64,000 bases of DNA from Corydoras sp. C115. Lineage: Eukaryota; Chordata; Actinopteri; Siluriformes; Callichthyidae. Below the pieces are notes generated by a model. The model saw only the letters and a program-made list of their open reading frames with translations, did no database searches and was not told where the DNA came from. Made by a program: the position numbers and the translations under genes. Where the stretch lies: positions 2,220,501 through 2,284,500 of the forward strand of contig JAFMOC010000076.1 in the NCBI GenBank assembly GCA_019802505.1, written 5' to 3'. Below, piece by piece: positions 37,795-50,119 of this stretch. The number at the start of each line of letters is the position of its first letter. The first letter of the stretch is position 1.

Positions 37795-37925
37795 GAAAAT
37801 CAACATCCTATCTCCAGCTAATTATGCCAGCTACCTTGTTAATTAAATACATGTTAGAGGCAGAAGCAGAGCAGCTAATTAAACTGCTCTCTCCATTATA
37901 ATTGCTGGATGATACACTGCAAATC
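37795..37925. promoter_or_regulatory. Candidate conserved noncoding element L
   Basis: It contains 'cagctaattatgccagctac', 'cttgttaattaaatac' and 'gcagctaattaaactgctctctcc', that is, cagctaatta written twice. It also carries ccattataattgctgg. A dense cluster of homeodomain core sites (taatta) coupled to cagc words. The element directly follows the pyrimidine tract. Confidence 0.45.
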
Positions 37926-39369
37926 TGAGAAAATATGGAGATATTTGGTGTCATTTGCTTTACAGGGTTGTGTAGAGCTACTGACTGAATAAATGTGTTC
38001 TGCCACTAGGAGTGGTTGAAAGAAGAAACAATACCCCCTCACCCCCCATTTACTGGGAACTGTGCATGAAGTATTGTGTGAGTAGGTGACAAAGGAGCTC
38101 TCCAATGAATGGCTAAGACAGCTCAACTATTCTGGAAGTTCCACAGAGTTATTTCTTTATGACTACTGACCTTCCTTGTATGGATTAGTCTTGTTTGTAA
38201 AAATTAGTTTTTGTGCATTTGAACTATAATTGTGTAACTTTTTGAGATCTGATGTGAGCTTTGATGTGTGGCTATTGACATTACATTTTCACCAGTTGTC
38301 AGCAACAACCCATGTAATATATACATATAAAGCTAAGCTAAGTTATACATATATGTAATAAGCTGAGTTATATGAATTAAAGAGAAATTAAAAATACCGG
38401 GAAAAGGGGAAAAATATTGAATACATTGAATTGAAAACAAATCAGGTGCAAAAGGCATGGAAGGTCAAAATATCAGTTGAAACTGAATACTATCTGTATT
38501 TATAAACCAATGTTTTCGTTCAATGTTTTCTGTATTTATAAACCAATGTTTTCCCTATCAGTGCAATTTGATATCAACTGTTTTAGTCCTAACTTATGTT
38601 ATATATATAACTTATATAAAGGTTTCTCATTATTAGGATGTCACACAAGAAGCATTTTGTGATGGGTCATTCAAGACAAGATTTTGATAAAAACATGGTA
38701 TGCTACTGGTATACAGACGGACTTTTAAAATTCTAAATGTTCCAGTGATCACAGTTGGGGCCATTATCCTAAAGTGAGAAGAATATCATTTCACCATAAA
38801 CCATTTTTGAGTGAGGACCAGAGACCAACTGAGGTTTTCCTAAGCACACAATGGTGATGGTGTTGGATATTGATAAATAAAACAGTACAAGAGGGCATGC
38901 ATTATTTTGAATAAACCACAGACATGAAGCAGAGTGCCATTACACAGCCCGTAATTTATTCACAATAATGCACAGCCTTGAGTGCCTTATTACATTTATA
39001 CAATGGTTCCAAACACATAATATAATAAAAAACAAGGTTTTGATTCATAAAAACATTTGATGCATTTATTGAAAACAAAATCGCTAATAAACCGATCTTC
39101 CGGTTCTAATCTAAACTGAACTTTTATTGCTGAGTAACAGGATACTCGTTTCTCAAACAATAAAAAAATGCCATCAAGTGGTCATTATTAAATAGGAATT
39201 TATGTGTATATATTACACAACACAATTTATAAGCAACAGCCGTGACAGGCTTAGTGCTTATCGGGAATCATCTTACTGTTCATAATAATCTGTATTTCCA
39301 TTTACACTGGGTGATTTTAAATAATGTATTGTGTATCACATTAATACTTTGAAGTGAAATGAAGTAGTC
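37926..39369. other. AT-rich intergenic DNA with a small direct repeat
   Basis: A 24-bp phrase, ctgtatttataaaccaatgt followed by tttc, occurs at 38494-38517 and again at 38530-38553. No gene or other repeat recognised. Confidence 0.5.
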
Positions 39370-39560
39370 AGAGGTGTGCATTATCGTCAATAATGACACG
39401 GCTGGACTTATGGCTCAGCAAATCATATTTAAGGATGAGGACTACCCGTTTTATAATGGTAATTATCGCATCTGATGAACATGTGCAGGCAGCTGAAAAA
39501 CCTCGTGCTACAGAGGGAGAGATTGTGTGGAGCAGCAGGATGTGGTGGTATGGCAGTCAA
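39370..39560. promoter_or_regulatory. Candidate conserved noncoding element M
   Basis: The block holds cattatcgtcaataatgacacggctgg, ggctcagcaaatcatatttaagg, acccgttttataatgg and gtaattatcgcatctgatg, with more CpG than its surroundings. The short open frame (39393-39587) has no recognisable features. Confidence 0.38.
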
Positions 39561-39722
39561 CAGTTGCATTTTAAATGTTTCTCATAATATACTCTGTTAA
39601 TCCTATTTCCTTCTAAACCTGTCACGCATACCTTCATGGATTTTGTTTTGTGCAATGGGACACAGTCATGATGCAACAGAAACTGGCCTTTCCCACAAAA
39701 ATGGAAAATCCAATTGTCTGAA

Positions 39723-39723
<1 letters not shown>

Positions 39724-39779
<56 letters not shown>
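39724..39779. repeat. (TG)n microsatellite
   Basis: About 27 uninterrupted TG units. Confidence 0.96.
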
Positions 39780-39781
<2 letters not shown>

Positions 39782-40075
39782 CACGTGTGGCATGACCTCA
39801 ACATAATGACTGTAGTATCACTTAGTCAACTTGCCAACTGAACTTTTCTCCATAGCATTGCTCGTTATAATTTTTTTTCATATCATATTCTATTATCTTC
39901 TGCCAGTTACTCTATATTAACATGGTCTCAATCAAAAAGTTGACTGACTTGATACTAGGGAGACAGCATGATGTTGTGGTACAGTTGCTGTGGACATTTG
40001 TCTTGACAAATAAAACTCTCACTGGAGAAATTCAGGCTTGCATTAAAAGGTTTTATGGAACACCGAGAAAGTGCT

Positions 40076-40117
40076 CTCGCTCTCTCTCTTTATCTCTCTC
40101 TCTCTCGCTCTCTCTCG

Positions 40118-40172
<55 letters not shown>
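40076..40172. repeat. (CT)n microsatellite with CG interruptions
   Basis: About 95 bp of CT with regular tctctcgc interruptions in the first half and pure CT in the second. Open frames rich in S and L are artefacts. Confidence 0.95.
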
Positions 40173-40174
<2 letters not shown>

Positions 40175-40909
40175 TGTATGCGTGTATAAGTGTCTAGAGA
40201 GGTCTACATTGATGATTGCTCGATTGCTGGTTTTGTGTCCAAATCATACGACTGTGTGGATCAGTGATGAGTGCATTTACCATCCTGATGACCGATGTAT
40301 AAATGTATGTACTGTGCATGTTTGTGTATGTACATTCTTTGTCTTTTTAGCAAATTGTTTACACAATAGAATGTAAATGCATTTTATTTTAACTTTATTG
40401 ACATGGTATAATCTTGTATATTGCATGTATATGCAGACACCCTTAACTATATTACTTAAACTACAGCATTTTAATGTAGGAATTTCTAAAAATAAAAAAG
40501 GGGAAAGTGGATTATAGAATCCATAATAGAATAATGTAATCTGTGTGGATTGTCATTTTGCTTTTTATGTAGTATAAGTTATGTTTTGTATTTTTTCTGC
40601 CCGCAACATACAAACCTGGACAAACCCACATAAACACACTATACATATATAATTTTTATATAACTTTATTTAATTTTTTTGTATACATTAAAAAGATCTA
40701 CCCCATCCAAATAAATGTTAAATTAATATTATTTATAAACATGGGAACAACCAGATTCACAATGTTTATACATTTTTTAAAAAATAACCAAAACAGAAAC
40801 ATAACATTTAATTATTTAGTTATTATATTTGATGAATATATATGTTCTAGTCTGATGTGATTATGATCATCATTTGATTTTATCATTTTGGTACTTTATC
40901 ATTCTGCTG

Positions 40910-40911
<2 letters not shown>
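40173..40911. other. AT-rich intergenic DNA, nothing recognised
   Basis: No gene, RNA or element recognised. Confidence 0.5.
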
Positions 40912-40964
<53 letters not shown>

Positions 40965-41003
40965 GCTCACTCACACACACTCACACACACTCACACACAC
41001 ACA
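40912..41003. repeat. (CA)n microsatellite with TCACACAC variant tail
   Basis: About 25 CA units followed by three units of an actcacacac variant. Confidence 0.95.
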
Positions 41004-42359
41004 TCCACCATCCACCAAGGTCTGGCCTTTAGTTGTATGTAGCCTTCAAGCTATACTTTTGACAAGTCATCTACTGTTTTTTTTTCTTCTTGTGTTCAGT
41101 TGTTGGCCCTAATATAACAAATTTGCCTAATTTGGAGTTTTATTTATTAAAAACAAGGATTCGCTTCAGATTCTTTTTACCAAAAAATTATATTAATGAC
41201 ATTCTGCAATCAAAAATGATATTCTCTTCAGATACAACTAATTCATTAACATGATTTCACATTCATTAAAAAGGTGAAAAATTCTTCTCTATCATTTTTC
41301 ACATGCCTGAATTGTGGGTTCATGGCGCATCACACTGTCTGTCTTGATTGTTGTTAATTTCATTTGAATCTTGCCATGTTTGTATCTCCATTCCATTTCA
41401 CTGTGTGTAAGATATGCATTAAGACATAACACATTATTCTGAAATTAGGTATTTGTAAGAAATAAACAGTCATTTCAAATCACTTTAAATCAACACAAAT
41501 ATCAATTAACACATGTATAAAGGTCTGTCTATAAACCAAACATCTTTATTAATTAGGTGAAGTAATTTTAGAGACTTGGTATATGCCTGGGCATCAAACT
41601 CTGATTCATTTCCATGTAAATATACTATTTTCTTTTTTACGCAAACTTCTTACACTTTCTTTTCAAGTTGTGTTCATGTAAAGTATTTATAATTAATTCA
41701 TGTTGTTTTTAGGAGAGAATTATTCAGAAATGTTCATAAATGTAGAGTGTTATTGCTAAAAAAAAATGTTTTCTAAAAATTTAAAATTTTAAAATAAGAT
41801 AGTTTGAGTTCATAAAAAACAAATAGTCAGAAAAAGCCTACTTTTTCTTTAAATGCCTTAATACATTACTCATGTACACACCATATGACAAAAGCATTTT
41901 TATTTAGTTCCAGTGATTGGATTAAGACACACATGTAATTACTGTTTGGACTTAAAAAATGTTTAATTATGACTAATGAATCATATATTTTTTTATTAAA
42001 ACTTTTCTGTGTGAATGTGTTTCTAAGATTAAATACACTGGCATACCATTTACACATCATGAAGTAATAATATCAGAATTGAACTACATACATACATACA
42101 TACAGTACAAGAAGCAGAGGACAATCTGTTTTGTCAAAAAGTTTTTCTTTTTTTATCTTTTTAAAAGTAAGATGTTTACAAATAGTGCCAACAAAAGTGT
42201 ATGTCTAACTACTTCTATATGTCCAGATGATTTAATTGACCATTAAGGCAAAAATTTCTTGCCTTGTTTTGAGGTTTGCAATTTATTTATTAGTTGTTTA
42301 ATTTTCTGGAAGTATATTGGTCAGAATGTCATTTACCTTTAAATTGCATTATTATAAAG
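41004..42359. other. AT-rich intergenic DNA, nothing recognised
   Basis: About 1.3 kb without recognised features; a short catacata run lies at about 42088-42104. Confidence 0.5.
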
Positions 42360-42680
42360 AAGTAAACGAGAATATGATGAGCAATATTCACCTGAGTTAA
42401 TGGAATATGCAATTTGGAGTAAGTAATTATTTGGTTTTTTGCACAAAATAGATGTATTTTTTTTCTGGAAAGGCCCGAAATGAATTTAAACATTAATGGA
42501 CCCCTTCATTTGCATCACAATGCTATGTTATTGTCGTGAATGCAGGCAGATATTGGATGTTCCTTTCTGTTACTCCAAACCCCCATGATTTTAAAATGCA
42601 CAGCAAAGTTAAATATGCTGATTAGAGGCCTTATCTGACAACATAGACCATCTCATCACTTCTGTCAATGGCTGCTTCAT
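42360..42680. promoter_or_regulatory. Candidate enhancer N with a SOX-POU composite site
   Basis: At 42508-42522 the minus strand reads cattgtgatgcaaat: a SOX site (cattgtg) joined directly to a perfect POU octamer (atgcaaat). This order and zero-gap spacing is that of the SOX2-OCT/BRN composite sites known from SoxB1 target enhancers, including one that regulates mouse Sox2 itself. A further attgtcg SOX-like word follows 10 bp away, and the flanks (ccgaaatgaatttaaacattaatgg, gctgattagaggccttatctgac) have homeodomain and GATA-like words. It lies 17 kb upstream of sox1. Function is inferred; conservation was not tested. Confidence 0.5.
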
Positions 42681-43254
42681 TTTTTTAAAAAAAGATGCAT
42701 TAAAAAGGAGAGTGGGTAATCGAATATAAGTGAATTAGTGGATCCCCCATCACACACACACAATTTCTGCCTTAACCAATAGGCAAAAAATACAGAGTAA
42801 GCAAAATTCGGAGGGAGCTTTTGAGGGCTGGGCATCTTAAGGCTTCTGGGGGCTTCTTAGAAGCTGCTATTGAATAGAGAACTTCAGGACATAAACGCAA
42901 GAGAGCAGAGAAGAGAGCGGGAGCATGGAAGAAAGAAAAGGGCAGGTGTAGGTAGGAGACTTTGATCCACTCAGCCCTTCTTTAAAAGCATTTAGAATGC
43001 TGGGAGCCAAGATAGGGGAAGAGGGGGTGCTCCTCTTTGCCCACCAACCAAGTTCTCTCTCTTTTTCTACTCCTTCCACCCTTTCCCTCTCTCCCTCTTT
43101 TACTTGCTCTCTTTCCCCTTCTTCTCTTTCTCTCTCTCTCTCTCACACACACAGACACACACATACACACACAAAAACGCTAATCAGCAGGGCACCCCAT
43201 TGACCCTTCCGTCCCCAAAAGAAAAAGGATGGAAAGACCAAAAAGCTTTTAGTC
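42681..43254. other. Intergenic DNA; pyrimidine-rich patch with CT and CA runs
   Basis: A pyrimidine-rich stretch at 43050-43145 runs into short CA-rich sequence to 43173. Frames through it on both strands are compositional. Confidence 0.5.
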
Positions 43255-43400
43255 TAATTTAGCACTAAGGTGGCTGCTGCCCTGTGGCTATGCTACATCG
43301 AGTTAGCCCCTGGCTAAAGTTTTGCCAAATAATGGGGAGGACGGGCCACTCTGGCGCAGAGAGCAAGTGTGTATGCTGGGTCATGGTCTGGTTTTGACTT
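43255..43400. promoter_or_regulatory. Candidate conserved noncoding element O
   Basis: The block 'agtctaatttagcactaaggtggctgctgcc', 'ctacatcgagttagcccctggc', 'ggaggacgggccactctggcgc' is GC-richer than its surroundings, without a frame or repeat. Texture only. Confidence 0.3.
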
Positions 43401-43532
43401 TTTATGCCAAGAGGCTTTTGGTGTGTGTTGTTACTATGTCACCTCTAATTAGTGTTGTATAGTGAGGGTTAAATGAGATTACACAGTATCCAGACCCTGC
43501 TGCTCAGCTCATGGGCATGCTAAGCAGAGCCA

Positions 43533-43535
<3 letters not shown>

Positions 43536-43577
<42 letters not shown>
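43536..43577. repeat. (CA)n microsatellite
   Basis: About 21 CA units. Confidence 0.95.
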
Positions 43578-43580
<3 letters not shown>

Positions 43581-44749
43581 CTGAATTCACTTGCTTCTCC
43601 AGCTGTGTAGTTGTGTTCAGACTACAGACTGTGCCTCCAACAGTGTAGATTCCTGTGGTCTGCTTGCCACTTGCTGCTTTGTTGTTAAAAAAATATAGTT
43701 GCAATGTTTTTTAAAGTGATTTATGATCCTTTCAATGACATTTTTGTGAGCATCACATGCATCATTCAGAAGAACAATTTTGCTGTGATAGAATTAAATC
43801 CCTTACTATAAAATTGAAACAAACAGGTTAGATGAATACCAGTAACCCTTTCTTTTAAAAAAGAAACATTAATTTGTCAAAAAAATTGTACACTAATTTT
43901 TACAGGGCTGGCTGATAGATTGTGAAAGCCATTGAATTCATTTATTTATTGAATATGGCTTACTGACAGACTTACTAAATAACGGACAGCATGTCCTATA
44001 ATTATTTTTAATCCAATTAATGAAATGACAAACATATTAAAAGCTTTACTTGCTTCTCACCCAAAAGCTTAAACATAAATGGGCTCCCATTTTACCCATA
44101 ATAAGATTAAAGTTATTAGAGGAGGAGTGAGACATGACCCCACCAGGAGATGAGAGCAGGATTATGCTCTTATCCCAGTGGTTTATATAACGTGTCTTGA
44201 GGAATTGTACAAATGTTAATATTTTAATACAGAAAAAGTTTTTTAGTGTGACTAGGCTTTTTAAAGGAATATGTAACTCTCAGCTGTGTGTCATCTGGTG
44301 TTTTTTAATCACTGCATCTCAGCTGGAAATTATTTGCTCTCCGCAAAGCAAGAAGTATCTGTGTGACCCTCACAAAGTGAAGCATCCAGACCCTATAATA
44401 GCTGCAGCTGGAAGCTCTGGTCCTAACAAGGCTTAAGTGGGAAAGTGGTTAACAAGGAGACCATCGCACCCTCGCTCTCAAGCTTGCCCCTTCCTCCCCC
44501 TGTTTTTCAGTGCCTTCCCTCCTTCCTTTTTGTGCATAGCAACCATTGTGTCCCTACAGCAAAGTGAAAGCCCTGCTACCTTCAATAACATAACAATTCA
44601 ACTGTAATTCACTAAAGCCATCACATTATTCCGTCTTGTTCTTGCCAGTCTTGCTTATTGCATTCTCTGGAACTTGCCTAAAATTTGCCCGCAAGTACAA
44701 TTTTTCTCTCTTTACTCCATGCTATTTCTCTCACTCTATTTCTCTAGTG
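43578..44749. other. Intergenic DNA; weak CNE-like patches
   Basis: AT-rich at first. Patches at 44080-44190 and 44280-44450 (gcatctcagctgg, gctgcagctgg) hold E-box words and may be regulatory. No gene recognised. Confidence 0.4.
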
Positions 44750-44990
44750 TTTGGGGGTCTTGTCTGATACCCATTAGCGTTAGGGCTTATTACCTGGGTA
44801 ATGAGCTACACAGTCTCTAATTAGCCAGGGCTTGGAGAAGCTGACATTATTCCAGCCCTGCAGCCGCCACAGCCATTAACAGAGCTGCTCTAAGTGATCT
44901 GTCTGTGGACTGTTAAAACCATTACATTCATTATATATCAATCAAAGGAAAGGTGTTGCTGCTAATTGAGGAGTAGAACAATGCTTAAAA
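44750..44990. promoter_or_regulatory. Candidate enhancer P with paired homeodomain and TCF-like sites
   Basis: Motif-dense. attacctgggtaat at 44789-44802 is an inverted pair of TAAT/ATTA words around a 2-bp spacer. It is followed by ctctaattagccagg, cgccacagccattaacagag and, at 44937-44948, atcaatcaaagg, which joins a PBX/HOX-like word to a consensus TCF/LEF site. Then gctgctaattgagg. TCF/LEF sites are the standard read-out of Wnt signalling, which is known to act on neural SoxB1 genes. Among the best enhancer candidates here, though conservation is untested. Confidence 0.5.
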
Positions 44991-45649
44991 TCTTGCCGTT
45001 ATTGATGGGTAAAAAAGGAAAATAAGAAAAACACCCCATCAATGTCTGGTTAATGGTCATATGTGCACTTGCTGTGATGGATAGATTTTTTTCCCATAAT
45101 GGATGATTTATATCTTAGTGAACATACTGTGTATTTTAATGAAATTATCTGTAGATATACGGCTCCTCATTTGTGGAAAGGAGCAAAACTATCATGCTTT
45201 AATTTGCCCATACTGTTAAGTGCATTTTTTAAATTACCAAAGACTTTAAGAAAATAGAACTTGTGTTCTTTTTAACATATTTTTTGAAGCCTATATTTAA
45301 TCAGAAAGGCATGTTTTATTACTAGAAGTGCCCTGATATGATGGAATTTCGGCTGAGAACTGAATGCACATGTAATTTTTAGTGTTGGGTTTTTTTATGC
45401 AACCCTTATTTATAAAGACAAATTTACTATGCATTCTTAAAACAGTTCTCAAATGAAATGGAAGAGAAATGGCCTACTAATCCAGTCATGTGTCTTGTAA
45501 ATGTTGCTGCATTCTAAAAAGGATAAAATAGAGATTCACACTCCATCTATTCCATCATTCATTGTGTCTTTGGATGGATTAGTTAAATTGCACATTAGAT
45601 TCAGAGATGTTGAAGTTTACATATCTGAAACTACTAGGCTTTTTGTGGA

Positions 45650-45960
45650 AGGGGTGAGCTGTTTGAGCTTTTAAGCCTTTGAGTCCATGTCTCCCATCAT
45701 GCTTTTAGACTTGACCCCACACTCTTACTTGGACCCATCTTCTCTCGCACTTTTATTTTTGGTGTCTAAAGCATACAAGGCTGCAGACAGCTCTGGACAG
45801 AGATATGTGGAGCCTTCAAAGCAGTGTTGTGACTGCTGTTTCATCTTAGTACAAAGAGAGACATGGAAATGTGTTCAGCCCGTCAGTACACTTAGCATTT
45901 ATGCTAATGATGCATAAATCAACAGATTGCAAAAGGGATCTGAGCCGCCATGTAAATCTG
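45650..45960. promoter_or_regulatory. Candidate conserved noncoding element Q
   Basis: A 300-bp block of mixed composition that includes agccttcaaagcagtgttgtgac (TCF-like cttcaaag) and cacttagcatttatgctaatgatgcataaatc, a run of homeodomain/POU-like words (tatgctaat). One forward frame of 76 codons runs through it (45687-45917) without recognisable features. Confidence 0.4.
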
Positions 45961-46309
45961 TAAACAAATGTAAGGGATATTTTGTCTGACATTTTTATTG
46001 CTCTTATATTACTTTACTGCTGTAATTACCAGTAACAACATAATCTATTTCACTGTAAATGTAAAACCTCTTTATACATTTAAAAGATTAACTTTATCAA
46101 TTTAATACTGACTGATATAAAGATTGTTGTATGAAGTAAAAATGGGTTGATACAGTTATTTGCGGACACCCGTGGTTAAATTCTATGTTGTATTGATGTT
46201 CTAAGTAAACACATTCTTCTTTGGGAACAAAAATTTCTTATGTACTTTTACTATTTACTTGGCAAAATTTAGTAAAAATATTGGTGTAAATATAAGTAAT
46301 GGTACCTTT
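45961..46309. other. AT-rich intergenic DNA, nothing recognised
   Basis: No feature seen. Confidence 0.5.
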
Positions 46310-46485
46310 GAGGGTAGCATGGTGGTGCTTTGATTCTATGTTCTAATCATAGTTTTTCACTAGGTCTTCCGGTTTTCTCTCACAGTTCAAAATCATGGAT
46401 TTAAGGTGAATTGGCTGCTCAAAATTGTCTCTATCCAAATTGTCCCCATAAAGTGTGACCCTATTTGAGGGATAAGCAGAAGATT
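46310..46485 (+). mobile_element. Decayed SINE
   Basis: 'gagggtagcatggtggtgctttg', 'cactaggtcttccggttttctctcacagttcaaaatcatgg', 'aaggtgaattggctgc', 'cccataaagtgtgacc', 'gagggataagcagaag' give the plus-strand order of a fish SINE with a shortened middle. It is older than the numbered copies. Confidence 0.6.
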
Positions 46486-46817
46486 CTGAGATATTGACTT
46501 AACTGTCTGAAAATTAAAGATAATTATTGTAACAGTTTGCTATTTTTTTTGCCTATTTCTGCAGTATACAAGACTTCGGTTTGTGATCATTGTTGTTTGA
46601 TTTTTCCTTTATGATGTTTCATACATTTTCAGTGTATAAAACATCATAAGAATGCAGACAGTTTAATCAATCACACACTCTGTCTATAAAGTCACACTGT
46701 TGTAACTTGTGAAAAATGTGGTTTGGCATTAAATCACCTTCTTCTCAATGGTTGCTTCTCATGCATGCAGATGACCTATACTCTGTTTAGTGATATATTA
46801 CCATCACAGATGTCATT

Positions 46818-46819
<2 letters not shown>

Positions 46820-46863
<44 letters not shown>
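46820..46863. repeat. (ATT)n microsatellite
   Basis: About 14 units of the trinucleotide. Confidence 0.95.
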
Positions 46864-47700
46864 GGATGAATAGTTTTGAATTCTGATGTCTGCTTTTCTC
46901 AACAATCGTTGCCTAACCATAATACATATTTGCACTATATTTTGATTAATCTCTGAATTTAAGCCTTCTGCTTAAAATTTAGATGTGATACCTCTAAGTA
47001 TAATACATTTTCAGGTAGCATGTCTTAGTGTAGTGTTGGACTTTTTAAAAAGACATTTATGTAGTATTTCTGAGTCCATGGGGATATGACCAATGTGATA
47101 GCATGACATTTGCTCAAACAATACCAACTGAGGACTCAATGGTTACACATATTCCACATCGTCTTCTACCCTTGGCCTTTAGTTTTCATCTCTCCCTGAA
47201 ATGTCTCATGGTTTTATAAACTGTTGATGGTAAAAATAAACTAGATTCTTTGCAGTCTTGCTGAATGACAATGCTGAATGACAATTTTTGATGCACTCTG
47301 ATACAAACTGGTATACCATGTCACAATTGCTTACAAACTTTAGTTAAATATTCTTTTTATATTAAATGCTCTTTTCAACCTTGACTACATTACCCATTAT
47401 CAGTCAAATTATTAGTTGTGAAACCTTCCAAAAAGCTTTAAGAATGGTGTAACTCAAATATTTACAAATGAATGTAACAAAATTTATATAAAAAAAAAAG
47501 ATATCCATGGGGCTCACTTGCGGCTCTATTAGCTATACCTGCTTGATTCAGATTCAACTGAGACAGATATACATGTCAACCAGATCATACGTGTGTTTAA
47601 TAGTTATAACATACAGAATATTGGAATCCATTTGTTTCTTCAAGTATGTTGTCAGTCTCCTTCACTTTGTTTTCTTTGTGGTCTCCACCACAAAGTGAAT
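46864..47700. other. AT-rich intergenic DNA, nothing recognised
   Basis: No gene or repeat boundary recognised. Confidence 0.5.
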
Positions 47701-47709
47701 GATGCTCAT

Positions 47710-48165
47710 CATTAATGTGGTGGTGGTGGTGGTGATGAGTTAGTCTGTGCTGTTTTTGTATGAGTGCAACCAACAGTAGTACTGCTGTAGTTTTCAGTCA
47801 TGAATAATTTCAGATAAAGAATAATTCACCAATCGAAATTGGCAGCTTCCATCAGCATTCTGTCAATGCTAATGAAAAAATTAAACAATGACCAACACAA
47901 AATATGAATCAACAAATGAGTGATGGCTCCAATTATTTATATAAGGTGAATCACTAGGATATATGTGTTTATTAAGGGTGTGCAGTGAGTGAGCAGAATG
48001 TCTAAAAACTTCAGCAGGATTACTGTGGGCGATTCAGTTTTACTAGCATAACGAAAAATAATATGCCTCCACCATAGCAGTGTCTTTGCAGGGCTAAGAA
48101 TCACCAACCAACCATATAGTACCTGCCCCGTAGTGGTCTTAACAAAACTGGGCATCATGTTTAAA
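47710..48165 (+). repeat. Mirror-arm interspersed repeat, copy 6 (both arms)
   Basis: The left arm (about 47740-47800: 'gtgctgtttttgtatgagtgcaacc', 'agtagtactgctgtagtttt') and right arm (about 48000-48160: 'taaaaacttcagcaggattactgtgggcgattcag', 'ctaagaatcaccaacc', 'agtacctgccccgtagtggtc') are diverged reverse complements of each other. This is the one copy where both arms can be seen, supporting the inverted-arm structure. Confidence 0.55.
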
Positions 48166-48431
48166 GCTTGTCATAATGCATGTTCAGTACTCAATAACCA
48201 TTTAAAAAATTGTCCTCTTGGCAGATGTGTAACCTTTTAGTGACGTTGCAAAATGTTATATATGAGGCAAGTCAAACAATTCTCATGACCCTGTGAACAC
48301 TATTATCAGAGTAAAGTAGAGTGAGAGTGGCAATAATGCTTAGAGGGTGTTTCAGGTTTGCACAGACAAACGTAGAAGGTGTTATATATGTAGCAATGGT
48401 TGAAGCAATAACAGGAGAAATACAGCTCAAA

Positions 48432-48519
<88 letters not shown>

Positions 48520-48537
48520 GTGTGTGTGTGTATATAT

Positions 48538-48582
<45 letters not shown>
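48432..48582. repeat. Compound (TG)n-(TA)n-(GA)n microsatellite
   Basis: A long TG run, TA and TG alternation, then about 19 GA units. Frames through it are artefacts. Confidence 0.97.
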
Positions 48583-48584
<2 letters not shown>

Positions 48585-50119
48585 ATACACAATGTATCTT
48601 TAAGCAAAAACACTTCTCTTTTTAGATTTTTAAATCTTTTTGTGTTATTGGTGAAATTGGATTGTTTTAGGCATGTTTGAGAGAGGCTAGGCTATGGTTT
48701 ATGCAATATGTATTAAACTCAGTTTAATTAAACTCAGTTTTAATACAGTCCTACAATCACCAAACAATGGATTTTTTTAGAACGTAACCCGATTGTATAT
48801 CGAGGAACATCTGTACTGTTAATGTATGGCGAGATTGGTTGATGTATTGACAGATGGGTTAATACAAGAGATAAAAGGGATTTGCATTTAAAATGTTAAC
48901 ATGATCTACTTAATTCCCATTTTATGCATAATCATTGTGTATGTGAAGTTCTTAAACTGTTCTTGCTAAGGGTTGTAGTTCATTTGTAACTATGAAACTC
49001 ATTTCAAAAGTCCTACTGTATATGGCCAAGAAAAGAAGCCAACATCTAGGTAAATTTAAAGAAACCATAATGATGTGAAAATGATGAGCCATTGTTTCCT
49101 ATAAATATAATTTACAGTTACACATTTATGATAACAATTACAGAGTAACACTACACCATCAGCTGAAATGTATTTTAACAATATTTAAATAGTTTACGCA
49201 ATACCATTGAAGTATTTTCCTTTGCTTTATCATTTGCAACATTTAACAAGTCTGCATGAAACTGGAACTGTCTAAAACTGATCTAACTTTCTGAAAAAGT
49301 ATGAAATACAATGGCTAAATTTTTCTTTTGTTCATGAGCTAAAACTGCTGGGTTAAAATTTGGCCAGACATGATGCTAAGGAGATCAAAATTGCTGTGAC
49401 GTAAAGGTTGTCGCTTAAGGTCATCTACATGATTATGACAATGAGTTTTGTTTTGACATTGGGTCTGCACAACACTTGTGTTTTGCAGCCTAAAAAGGCA
49501 TATGTCTGATCATTTTTTTTTCCACAGTAGAATCGTACATTGTCATATGGACAGATGCAATCATAACTTTTAAAAATGTTGATGTCACTACACCTTGCAT
49601 GTGGTTAATTCTGTGTTCAACCTGCACTAGACACTTAAGAACAACAATTTCTACTATTATATTAGATAGCGGCATTCGCTGGTTTAGTAATTTACACTTC
49701 GGGAGACTTGGTACACCAACATGTGGTGCAATACTGTGTTATTTGTAGATTTCAGTAGCAGAATTATACCACTGTCAACTGACCATCAACTGTAAAGACA
49801 TAATACAAATTTGTTTTTATGTTTACAATAGACCTTTACAGACTTAGATTTGCCAAATCAGTATCATAGCAGTGAGCATGTGACAATGCTAATAACCTAG
49901 AAAGTAGAAAAGATTATTTGTGCACATTAAAACAGAAAAGAATAATGACATTACTCCCTTTATAAATTCTATCTATAAACAAACTTAAAATTTAGAGTCA
50001 CATGCAATTTAACTTGCGGATTTTTCTATAACAGGATGCTATTAATGCCTGCAAGCAATTGGCTAAAGTGCTTGTTTATGTGGGAAAGAGTGCACTCATT
50101 GAACTGTAGGGAATGGGAA
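48583..50119. other. AT-rich intergenic DNA, nothing recognised
   Basis: About 1.5 kb. A short repeated word (ttaaactcagttt) occurs twice at about 48712-48742. No gene seen. Confidence 0.5.
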
